Assembly: GCA_040544425.1 (NCBI GenBank)
Contig: JBEONO010000024.1
Location: 1 to 55,289, forward strand
Reading direction: 5' to 3'
From: Solimicrobium sp040544425
GTDB taxonomy: Bacteria > Pseudomonadota > Gammaproteobacteria > Burkholderiales > Burkholderiaceae_D
Length of the DNA stretch: 55,289 nucleotides
The translations under genes and the position numbers were made by a program. The first letter of the stretch is position 1. Every line of letters starts with the position of its first letter. Positions 42,617 through 49,683 of the stretch are shown here, piece by piece. Under the pieces are notes generated by a model. That model was not told the origin of the DNA, searched no databases, and worked only from the letters and a program-made list of their open reading frames with translations.

Positions 42617-42844
42617 TCAGGTGCCAGACTTTGCTCTAATCTTGATCCGTATTCCAGCGAGCTCGACAGTTTGCCCGGCGCGAATCTTGCAAGTCTTGCG
42701 CAATTCCTGTTTGCCGTCCACTTTCACCATGCCTTGCGCAACCATCACTTTGCCTGCGCCACCGCTCTGACACAGGCCAGTCACTTTCAATAAATCGTTG
42801 AGCGAAATATAGTCGTCGGTCAGTTCAAATTGGAGTTGCTGCAT
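42617..42844 (-). CDS. Small S4-domain RNA-binding protein (YbcJ type)
   Basis: A 75-residue product from ATG 42844. It is a stand-alone S4 domain: YISLNDLLKVTGLCQSGGAG, AQGMVKVDGKQELRKTCKI and RAGQTVELAGIRIKI. YbcJ-type proteins bind RNA, probably in ribosome-associated roles. An in-frame upstream start (42970) would overlap the DoxX gene and adds non-conserved sequence. It follows the DoxX gene by 29 bases on the same strand and ends at the bidirectional terminator, so it is likely co-transcribed with the bufferin genes, although its function seems unrelated. Confidence 0.87.
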   Translation of the reverse strand: MQQLQFELTDDYISLNDLLKVTGLCQSGGAGKVMVAQGMVKVDGKQELRKTCKIRAGQTVELAGIRIKIRAKSGT

Positions 42845-42873
42845 AGCTTGCCCGGTAGTAGTTGAGCCCGGGA

Positions 42874-43347
42874 TTATACCGATTTCTTGCCCGCCTGATT
42901 CTTCAACACGGCATCCAGTGAAAATCTTCCCGCGCCAAATACCAGAACGACCAGCAGCATAATCGTCCAATAGAAATGATCATTGATCGCGGCAGGGCAC
43001 TCAAATTCCCACAACTGCGGATAGGAGATCACTGCCATGGCATTGACCGCCATCATGCCGATGGCGGCAGGTCGCGAAAACAGACCCAATATCAGGAAGC
43101 AGGGTAAAACCAGTTCGCCGCCCGCACCCATATAGGCCGCCAGATCTGGCGGCAGGACGGGGACATGATATTCGTTGTGGAACAGATCCAGGGTACTCTG
43201 CCAGTTCTGGATTTTAACCAGGCCAGATTTTAAAAATTGCCATGCCACGTAGCAGCGCAAGACTGCTGACAAAAATGCGCCGCCCCATTGCAGGATAAAT
43301 TCATCAAACCGCGTGCTGAGTTGGTGAATCTTTAATAAATTTTTCAT
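42874..43347 (-). CDS. DoxX family membrane protein of the bufferin operon
   Basis: A 157-residue inner-membrane protein with about four helices (near residues 22-42, 68-88, 93-110 and 122-142). DoxX-family segments are RCYVAWQFLKSGLVKIQNW, GAGGELVLPCFLILGLFSRP and AMAVISYPQLWEF. DoxX members are frequent partners of DUF692/DUF2063 cassettes, where a redox or membrane-support role is suspected. It starts 14 bases after bufC. The C-terminus is short and Lys-rich. Confidence 0.88.
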   Translation of the reverse strand: MKNLLKIHQLSTRFDEFILQWGGAFLSAVLRCYVAWQFLKSGLVKIQNWQSTLDLFHNEYHVPVLPPDLAAYMGAGGELVLPCFLILGLFSRPAAIGMMAVNAMAVISYPQLWEFECPAAINDHFYWTIMLLVVLVFGAGRFSLDAVLKNQAGKKSV

Positions 43348-43361
43348 GTGTTTGACCAGTT

Positions 43362-44141
43362 TTAATTGATTGAAATGATTAGCTGTTTTTTTAACCAGTC
43401 AGCTAATTCGTCTTGGACTGCGAATTCTGAATCTACCGATAATGCTTTTTCTAATGCGGTACCCAGCGCTTCACCACTGTGTAATGCCTGTAATCCCATA
43501 TAGGATCCGACTGACAAACTGCTTACCTGGACTTTCCAGCTTGATTGCCACGGCTGTCGCCACACCAGTGCATACGATTGCGCTTCAATCTGCTCCGGGA
43601 AAACCGGAGTATCGCCCTGGTGAGCATGCCAAATATCAGCAATAGCCCAAGGTGATTCGATCAGCGCGCAGCAAGGTTGCAGTTGGCAAAGCACATCGCC
43701 CAGGTTTTCTGGAGCAACCGCTGCCAGCTGCGCCAGGCTCACAGCGTCTTGCTGCTTCAGGTAATACGCACGATGCACCAACCATTCCAATGCGGCGACA
43801 TCGCTCAGATAGGGGTAGGGCCGACAACTGTCCAATATGCTGATAAAACTGGACATTGACGCGCCGAACTCGTTCAAATTGCCGCTTTGCGACGGATATG
43901 CTTCACCGTATGCGCGCGTCAAGCCATTGAAAAAATCTGTTCCCAATAATTTTTGCAGCACCGGGTACGCACTGGCGCAAGTCTGTTGCCAGATCGCGCT
44001 GATGTTGCCGCGATAATAGGAAAATCGTTCCCGGTTTAATGCTGGATCGCCTTTAAAATCTGCCAGTGCCGCGTCCACCAGATTCAGATCGATCAAGCCT
44101 TGCGCAAAGCGCGCCTGCATCGACTCTAAATCAGCGCGCAT
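43362..44141 (-). CDS. bufC: BufC-like partner protein of the MNIO maturase (DUF2063)
   Basis: A 259-residue protein of the DUF2063 family (putative DNA-binding N-terminal domain plus a C-terminal domain). The N-terminal half has the family block FSYYRGNISAIWQQTCASAYPVLQKLLG near residues 40-67. The region near 115-130 (AALEWLVHRAYYLKQ) is also typical. In RiPP systems the BufC-type partner helps the DUF692 enzyme recognise the precursor. The start overlaps the bufB stop by 16 bases, which indicates coupled translation and a complex. Despite the Pfam name, DNA binding is not established for this context. Confidence 0.88.
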   Translation of the reverse strand: MRADLESMQARFAQGLIDLNLVDAALADFKGDPALNRERFSYYRGNISAIWQQTCASAYPVLQKLLGTDFFNGLTRAYGEAYPSQSGNLNEFGASMSSFISILDSCRPYPYLSDVAALEWLVHRAYYLKQQDAVSLAQLAAVAPENLGDVLCQLQPCCALIESPWAIADIWHAHQGDTPVFPEQIEAQSYALVWRQPWQSSWKVQVSSLSVGSYMGLQALHSGEALGTALEKALSVDSEFAVQDELADWLKKQLIISIN

Positions 44142-44998
44142 CGTGCTTCCTCAGTGATGCGTTCAGTGCGTTGCCGCGCCTGATCGGCTTCATCCATCAA
44201 GATGGCGATCTCGGGGATGTCGGTATCCCATTCGATGAGCGTCGGGATCTGGTCGCCAAAAATACGTCGAGCCTGTTCGTACAAGTCCCACACTGCCGGA
44301 TCGATCCGGCAGCCGTGATGGTCGATCAAGCCGGAATCTGTGACCAGGTGACCCGCCAGGTGAAATTCACCGACGCTATTTACCGGCAGTACCTGTAATG
44401 TGGCGAGCGCATCGGATGCCGATTCGCCATGATTGACCTGGTTCACGTACAGATTATTGATGTCCAATAAAATCCCGCAACCGGTCCGTTGCACAAGTTG
44501 CTTTAAAAATTGTGCTTCCGACATTTCATCGCAGGAAAAGCGCGCATAGGTCGACACATTTTCCAACATGACGCGCCGCTGCAAAATATTCTGCAGGTAG
44601 TCGACGCGCTCGCTGATCAGGTCCAAGGCTGCCTGCACCAGTGGCATAGGCAATAAATCGTTTAAATGTCGGCCGGCTATTGAGCCCCAACATAAGTGTT
44701 CTGAAATCAGCGCGGGCTGGATGCGCGTTGCCAATTCCTTGATTTTGTCGACATGGGCGAGGCTGTATCCTCGTGCTGATCCGATCCCCAGGCCAACGCC
44801 ATGCATGCTGACCGGATAGTCGGCACGCAAGGTTTCCAATACATCCAAGTCAACCCCAACACCAAAATAATTTTCTGAATGAACTTCCAGCCAGTCAACT
44901 GGCTGACGTTGTCGCAGAAAGTCCCGATAGTGCTGGGTGCGCAACCCCACTCCATAACCCAGAGCAGGGAAGGCAAGATCAGTGTCGAAGTGACTCAC
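44126..44998 (-). CDS. bufB: BufB-like multinuclear non-heme iron enzyme (MNIO, DUF692)
   Basis: The predicted RiPP maturase, a 290-residue TIM-barrel enzyme of the DUF692/MNIO family. Members use two or three iron ions to oxidise Cys residues of a precursor peptide; in characterised bufferins this yields 5-thiooxazole groups. Metal-ligand segments visible are LEVHSENYFG (about 38-47), SMHGVGLGIGSARG (about 64-77), ISEHLCWGS, ENVSTYARF, LLDINNLYVNQVNHG, FHLAGH, LIDHHG and LIEWDTDIPE. All expected His, Asp and Glu positions appear intact. It lies 25 bases after the precursor gene. Confidence 0.93.
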   Translation of the reverse strand: MSHFDTDLAFPALGYGVGLRTQHYRDFLRQRQPVDWLEVHSENYFGVGVDLDVLETLRADYPVSMHGVGLGIGSARGYSLAHVDKIKELATRIQPALISEHLCWGSIAGRHLNDLLPMPLVQAALDLISERVDYLQNILQRRVMLENVSTYARFSCDEMSEAQFLKQLVQRTGCGILLDINNLYVNQVNHGESASDALATLQVLPVNSVGEFHLAGHLVTDSGLIDHHGCRIDPAVWDLYEQARRIFGDQIPTLIEWDTDIPEIAILMDEADQARQRTERITEEARCALI

Positions 44999-45023
44999 GA
45001 TGTCCGATTTCAGGTTGACTGAA

Positions 45024-45284
45024 TTATTTCTTTACTTCTTCCAATTTGCCGCCGCTCGATACACAGGTACCGGCAGGAACATTTTTCCAATCTACTGCGC
45101 TATTGTCTTTTTTAGACTGACCGGCGCATGAATGGCCACCAGTTTTGCTTGCGCAATCATTTTGACCAGCTTTCGCTACGCCATAACATTTTTCCATTTT
45201 GGCTGGTGCGTCAGCAGCAGCTGCGAAACCGGAACTCATCAAACCTGCCAAAGCTACTGCGATCAAAGCACTGTTCTTAGTCAT
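45024..45284 (-). CDS. bufA: Bufferin-type precursor protein (BufA1-like, DUF2282)
   Basis: An 86-residue Sec-exported precursor. The signal peptide (MTKNSALIAVALAGLMSSGF, cut near residue 23-24) replaces the usual RiPP leader, as in bufferins. The mature part has exactly four cysteines at residues 33, 44, 53 and 74, in KCYGVAKAGQNDCASK, GGHSCAGQ and VPAGTCVSSGG. This matches the DUF2282 pattern. In the Caulobacter system the two middle Cys are modified by the MNIO enzyme and the product binds copper. The ATG at 45284 has GGAG about 9 bases upstream. It is followed by bufB, bufC and doxX. Confidence 0.92.
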   Translation of the reverse strand: MTKNSALIAVALAGLMSSGFAAAADAPAKMEKCYGVAKAGQNDCASKTGGHSCAGQSKKDNSAVDWKNVPAGTCVSSGGKLEEVKK

Positions 45285-45387
45285 ATCATTTCTCCAGAAA
45301 AAATCATTTAGTAAGTTAGGTAATTCACACAAAGCCCTTAACTAGACTCAGCCAATTTGACAAATTTAATCAAGGTGCTGAGTGATA

Positions 45388-45413
45388 GTCGTATGCATTC
45401 TATGATTCCTTAC
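45388..45413 (-). promoter_or_regulatory. Candidate ECF (SigF-like) promoter of the bufferin operon
   Basis: On the minus strand GTAAGG (45413-45408) and CGAC (45391-45388) are separated by exactly 16 bases. This resembles the GTAACC-N16-CGAA motif of Caulobacter SigF promoters, which drive related DUF2282/DUF692 operons. The predicted start lies about 95 bases before bufA. No sigma or anti-sigma gene is in the window. Confidence 0.5.
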
Positions 45414-45582
45414 ATTGAAATAAAAAATATTTTTAATTTATTTTGAAATGGCAGAGATTCTTCTGCGTGTGAGCAGACGGCTGTGACGGGAAAAATCAGC
45501 AATAAGGACTCAAGGTCATATTGATGCCTTGGTAATAAAGCATGTTGCAATGACATTTAAAGTGCGAAATGCCGCATTGCTC

Positions 45583-45611
45583 TTGGCCCGTAATGGTCTG
45601 GGTGATATTCT
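45583..45611 (+). promoter_or_regulatory. Candidate promoter of def
   Basis: TTGGCC (45583-45588) and TATTCT (45606-45611) are separated by 17 bases, about 37 bases before the def start. Both boxes are partial matches. Confidence 0.4.
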
Positions 45612-45647
45612 GCGCATCTCGACTGTTAACTTTTTCAGCTACTTGCC

Positions 45648-46187
45648 ATGACTATTCGTGAAATTCTCAAAATGGGCGATGCCCGACTGCTGCGCACCGC
45701 TCAACCAGTTCCCAAAGAGATGCTGGGCTCCGACGAACTCAAACAATTGATCTCGGATATGTTTGAAACCATGCATGCCAACGAGGGTGTCGGACTGGCA
45801 GCGCCGCAGATCGGGGTCGATTTGCAGTTGGTCCTGTTTGGTTTTCAAAGCAGTGAACGCTACCCCGACGCACCAGAAGTACCGGAAACCATATTGCTCA
45901 ATCCGGTCATCACCCCGTTGGGCGATGAACAGGAAGAGGGATGGGAAGGCTGTCTGTCAGTGCCCGGATTGCGCGGTGTGGTGCCGCGCTGGTCACGAAT
46001 TCGCTATCAAGGTATTGATCCGGATGGCGTGCCGATCGAGCGCGAAGTGGACGAGTTCCACGCGCGCGTCGTGCAGCATGAATGCGATCATTTGTCAGGC
46101 ATACTGTACCCGATGCGGATCAAAGACTTTTCGCAGTTCGGTTTTACGTCAGTGCTGTTTCCCGGGCAAAAAGATGGCGACGAATAA
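45648..46187 (+). CDS. def: Peptide deformylase (def2 type, not paired with fmt)
   Basis: It removes the formyl group from nascent proteins at the ribosome, using a metal-bound active site. The 179-residue product has all three motifs: GVGLAAPQIG near residues 46-55, EGCLSVPG near 101-108 (metal Cys) and QHECDHLSG near 144-152 (metal His pair and catalytic Glu). The N-terminus MTIREILKMGDARLLR and the lack of a neighbouring fmt gene are typical of the second def of Burkholderiales. The DUF1653 gene overlaps its end by 14 bases. Confidence 0.95.
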   Translation: MTIREILKMGDARLLRTAQPVPKEMLGSDELKQLISDMFETMHANEGVGLAAPQIGVDLQLVLFGFQSSERYPDAPEVPETILLNPVITPLGDEQEEGWEGCLSVPGLRGVVPRWSRIRYQGIDPDGVPIEREVDEFHARVVQHECDHLSGILYPMRIKDFSQFGFTSVLFPGQKDGDE

Positions 46188-46374
46188 ATATCGGCATTAC
46201 AAAGGCGGCGTGTACGAATTCGTCTGCACCGCAACACTTGAATCCGATCCGAGCGTCCAGATGATGGTCTACAAAGCAGCAAACGGCACGATCTGGACGC
46301 GACCGGTTTCGGTGTTCTTCGAAGTGATCGAGCATCAGGGACAACAGGTTCCACGTTTCACCGCAATTGAATAA
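46174..46374 (+). CDS. DUF1653 family small protein
   Basis: A 66-residue product overlapping the def stop in another frame. The family pattern is YRHYKGGVYEFVCTATLESD, VYKAANGTIWTRPVSVFFE and a final QVPRFTAIE, a compact beta-rich fold. The function is unknown. Its overlap with def implies coupled translation and perhaps a translation-linked role, which is inference. Confidence 0.85.
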   Translation: MATNKYRHYKGGVYEFVCTATLESDPSVQMMVYKAANGTIWTRPVSVFFEVIEHQGQQVPRFTAIE

Positions 46375-46519
46375 GGTGTTCATTTGCCAATGTCGCGTGA
46401 TCTGAGCGCTACAACACTCCCTTAAATTCTGCAGCCCCGACTCAAATTACTTTTCACAAAGGTATCGTTGTGCGATAGTTGCGGCTTCGCTGTTCCAGCC
46501 AGTTTTCACACGGGTGCCT

Positions 46520-48823
46520 ATGTCAAATCCAACTCCTTCCACGTCGGTAAAGCCATATATTCCGGACGAAGCGCAACTTCCCGAATTCAGTCTGCGTGCC
46601 GTGTTGATGGGGGTCGTTCTTGGCATGATCTTTGGTGCCTCGTCCCTGTACCTGGTGCTGAAGGTTGGCCTGACTGTCAGCGCCTCAATTCCGGTAGCAG
46701 TGATTGCCATCACCCTGTTTCGCATGACCAAGAAATTGGGCGGACAGGATTCATCGATATTGGAAAACAGCATTACCCAGACCGCTGGCTCAGCCGGTGA
46801 ATCGATCGCGTTTGGTTTGGGCGTGACCATGCCGGCTATCCTGATCCTCGGCTTTGATCTGGAAATATCACGCGTGATGCTGGTTGGTGTATTGGGTGGC
46901 CTGCTGGGTATTTTGATGATGATCCCGATGCGTCGTACCATGATCGTGGCGCAGCACAAGGAACTTAAATTTCCCGAAGGGACCGCCTGCGCCGAAGTCT
47001 TGAAGGCGGCGGCCACAGAAAGTTCCAGAGCTGCGGCCGGTTTGATTCGGCCTGGCGACGCAGCGGCCAATGAAGCTGAATTAAAAGCCGACAACAAACG
47101 CGCCTTGATTATTTTTGGCGGGTTTGGAATTGGCCTGCTCTACAAATGCATTAATGTTGCGTTCAAGGGTTGGAAAGATACCCCCAACTTCATATTTGGC
47201 GCGCCCCTGAACGCCGGATCAATCGGAGCAGAAGTCTCTCCCGAATTATTGGGCGTCGGTTATATCATCGGTCCGCGCATCGCCTCGGTCATGGCCGCAG
47301 GTGGCGTAATGTCGTACTTGCTGCTGATCCCCATGATTAAATTTTTCGGTGACGCGCTGACCGTGCCGGTGGCGCCAGGGCTTCAGCTGATCAGTGAAAT
47401 GGGCCCCGACCAAATTCGCGGCGCCTATGTTTTGTACATCGGTGCCGGTGCGGTCGCAACAGGCGGACTGGTCAGTCTGGTGCGTGCCATGCCGACCATT
47501 TGGCGCAGTCTGACGGCAGGTCTGGCAGGACTGTCGATCAAAGGCATTAATGCTGCCAATACTGGCGCGGGGAATAACAACACGCCAACGGCAGTGCCGA
47601 GAACAGACCAGGACATCCCGATGAAATGGGTATTGATCGGCGGACTTGTCATCATCACCGCAATCACGCTGGCCACACCACTGCACATGAACTTGCTGGG
47701 CGCGCTGCTGATTGTCGTATTTGGCTTTCTGTTTTCAACCGTGTCTTCGCGCCTGACCGGTGAAATCGGTTCTTCATCGAACCCGATTTCGGGTATTACC
47801 GTCGCCACGCTGCTGTTTACCTGCCTGATATTTTTACTGATGGGTTGGACCGGCAATCAATATTATGTGACCGCGCTGTCGGTCGGTGCGATTGTCTGTA
47901 TCGCCTCCAGCAATGCCGGTACCACATCGCAGGATTTAAAAACCGGCTTTCTGGTCGGATCCACGCCGCGCCTGCAGCAATACGCGATTCTGGTCGGGGC
48001 GCTGTCATCTGCATTGCTTCTCGGTCCAATTTTATTGAAGCTCAATGATGCTGCAACCGTGTATGTTCCAGCCGCGCAGGTGGCACCGGGGATCACCGTC
48101 GACGCGACCGCGCTGAAAGACAGCGCTACGCTGCAAGGTCCGCAGGCATTGACTGATACGAATACCTACAAGGTGTGGCACAAGTATGATGATGTCGGCG
48201 GGCCTTCCGGCAAATACCTGGTCGATAACAGCGGCAAGCCAGTCTATCTGGTTGATCCGGGTATTAATGGCACGCATACCAAACGCCCCGACGGTACGAC
48301 CGTGAAAAAATTCGATGCACCAAAGGCTGTCCTGATGTCCTACATCATCAAAGGCATATTGGATCGCAAATTGCCATGGGCCCTGGTGATTTTTGGTGTG
48401 ATGATCGCCGTAATATTGGAAATGTCCGGGATACCTTCGCTGGCTTTTGCGGTTGGCGTGTACTTGCCCCTGTCTTCTTCGATGCCCCTGTTTGTAGGCG
48501 GCATGGTGCGCTGGCTGGTCGACCGGCGCAGCAACAAAATGGAAAAATATCAGCACCTGAGTGACGATGAAAAACTGGCGGTGAACGATCGCAGTCCAGG
48601 CGTTTTGCTGGCATCGGGTTATATTGCCGGTGGCGCCCTGGCTGGTATTCTGATTGCGATCACTGCCGGTGTGATGACCAATTTTGATCAACAGCTCACT
48701 GACTGGGCAAGCCAAAACAATCCATTCTTTGAAGGCCCGTATTCTGATTTGCTGACCATGTTGCCATACGCCGTGATTGTATTGTTGTTGTATTGGGTCG
48801 GGCGGGAAAAGAAAGAAGCCTGA
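46520..48823 (+). CDS. OPT family oligopeptide transporter
   Basis: A large inner-membrane transporter of 767 residues from the ATG at 46520 (a GTG two codons upstream is possible). It has about 14-16 membrane helices. Early OPT-family segments are LRAVLMGVVLGMIFGASSLYL and KLGGQDSSILENSITQTAGSAGES. A hydrophilic loop of about 95 residues (about 515-610, containing KYLVDNSGKPVYLVDPGINGTH) precedes the last helices, as in other proteobacterial members. OPT members move oligopeptides or metal chelates with protons; the substrate here is unknown. It is the only gene of its unit. Confidence 0.92.
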   Translation: MSNPTPSTSVKPYIPDEAQLPEFSLRAVLMGVVLGMIFGASSLYLVLKVGLTVSASIPVAVIAITLFRMTKKLGGQDSSILENSITQTAGSAGESIAFGLGVTMPAILILGFDLEISRVMLVGVLGGLLGILMMIPMRRTMIVAQHKELKFPEGTACAEVLKAAATESSRAAAGLIRPGDAAANEAELKADNKRALIIFGGFGIGLLYKCINVAFKGWKDTPNFIFGAPLNAGSIGAEVSPELLGVGYIIGPRIASVMAAGGVMSYLLLIPMIKFFGDALTVPVAPGLQLISEMGPDQIRGAYVLYIGAGAVATGGLVSLVRAMPTIWRSLTAGLAGLSIKGINAANTGAGNNNTPTAVPRTDQDIPMKWVLIGGLVIITAITLATPLHMNLLGALLIVVFGFLFSTVSSRLTGEIGSSSNPISGITVATLLFTCLIFLLMGWTGNQYYVTALSVGAIVCIASSNAGTTSQDLKTGFLVGSTPRLQQYAILVGALSSALLLGPILLKLNDAATVYVPAAQVAPGITVDATALKDSATLQGPQALTDTNTYKVWHKYDDVGGPSGKYLVDNSGKPVYLVDPGINGTHTKRPDGTTVKKFDAPKAVLMSYIIKGILDRKLPWALVIFGVMIAVILEMSGIPSLAFAVGVYLPLSSSMPLFVGGMVRWLVDRRSNKMEKYQHLSDDEKLAVNDRSPGVLLASGYIAGGALAGILIAITAGVMTNFDQQLTDWASQNNPFFEGPYSDLLTMLPYAVIVLLLYWVGREKKEA

Positions 48824-48934
48824 CCTAACGCGCATCAACCTTCAAGTTGAGTTATCCCGTCTTGCTCACCGATTATGCAAGGGCTATACCGCGGTTAGTC
48901 ACAGAGTTATACACAGGTGTTGCTGATGTCAAAC

Positions 48935-49507
48935 TTAAAACAAGCCGTCGCCGAAGCCTAACAAGACGGCCGCACCGAGCGCGGCAAAAATTGCTGCAGC
49001 ACCCCAGCGCACCCATTTGAACGGGAAATTGGGTGAGGCAACTTTACCAAGAAATACTGCTGGCACGTCCGCTAACATCATTCCCAGGGTGCTGCCCGCC
49101 ACGACCAAATAAATATTGTCAAACTTTGCTGCCAGTGCCATCGTGGCAATCTGGGTTTTATCGCCGGTCTCGGCCAGAAAGAAGCTGATTACGGTAATGA
49201 CGAACACGCCATACTTTCCATAGTCGGTTTTATCTTCCTCTATCTGATCCGGCTTAAGTGTCCACGCGGCGATCAGGAAAAACGAAAGACCCAATGCCCA
49301 GCGCAGCAGCTCAGGTGACAGGTGAGTGGCAACCCAGTGACCGACCAGTGCCGCCAGAATATGATTGCTCACGGTCGCCACCAGAATTCCCAAAATAATC
49401 GGTAATGGTCGTTTAAAACGCGCTGCCAACAGCAGCGCCAGCAGTTGAGTTTTGTCTCCGATTTCACCGACAAAGATTGCGACGACCGAGACCAGGAATG
49501 CTTCCAT
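48935..49507 (-). CDS. GDT1/TMEM165 family (UPF0016) cation transporter, probable manganese exporter
   Basis: A 190-residue inner-membrane protein with six helices in two homologous halves. Each half carries the ExGDKT/S signature: FVGEIGDKTQLLALLLAARF near residues 12-31 and FLAETGDKTQIATMALAAKF near residues 110-129. Bacterial relatives (MneA type) export manganese; others move calcium. The gene is monocistronic and converges with the OPT gene. Its leader is too short for the yybP-ykoY manganese riboswitch that often precedes this family. Confidence 0.9.
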   Translation of the reverse strand: MEAFLVSVVAIFVGEIGDKTQLLALLLAARFKRPLPIILGILVATVSNHILAALVGHWVATHLSPELLRWALGLSFFLIAAWTLKPDQIEEDKTDYGKYGVFVITVISFFLAETGDKTQIATMALAAKFDNIYLVVAGSTLGMMLADVPAVFLGKVASPNFPFKWVRWGAAAIFAALGAAVLLGFGDGLF

Positions 49508-49566
49508 GATATTTTCTTGATGTTGAATTGAAGAGTGAGCGTGAACGACGCCAGCGTTGGGCGCCG

Positions 49567-49572
49567 ATTATA
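49567..49572 (-). promoter_or_regulatory. -10 box of a candidate promoter for the GDT1-family gene
   Basis: TATAAT on the minus strand, about 60 bases before the start codon. I see no convincing -35 box. The implied leader is about 50 bases. Confidence 0.35.
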
Positions 49573-49683
49573 GCCCAGTAAATCTACTCGCTACCAACTC
49601 CCTGCGCTCGCCTTGACAAGTCCGATAAACCGGTGAATGCTGCGTCCTTTGATTCTCTGGCCGTCATCCGCAAGGAAAACCGT

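Noticed and set aside
46447..47097. A 216-codon open frame opposite the start of the OPT gene
   Set aside because: It mirrors the conserved N-terminal OPT region, and its composition is that of a reverse-strand shadow.
48032..48838. A long open frame (268 codons) opposite the OPT transporter gene
   Set aside because: It lies wholly antisense to a well-conserved membrane transporter, its protein is His/Gln/Arg-rich and unlike any family, and it looks like a codon-bias shadow.
49508..49632. A yybP-ykoY manganese riboswitch before the GDT1-family gene
   Set aside because: The conserved loops are not visible, and a TATAAT box about 60 bases before the start leaves a leader too short for the roughly 100-base aptamer.
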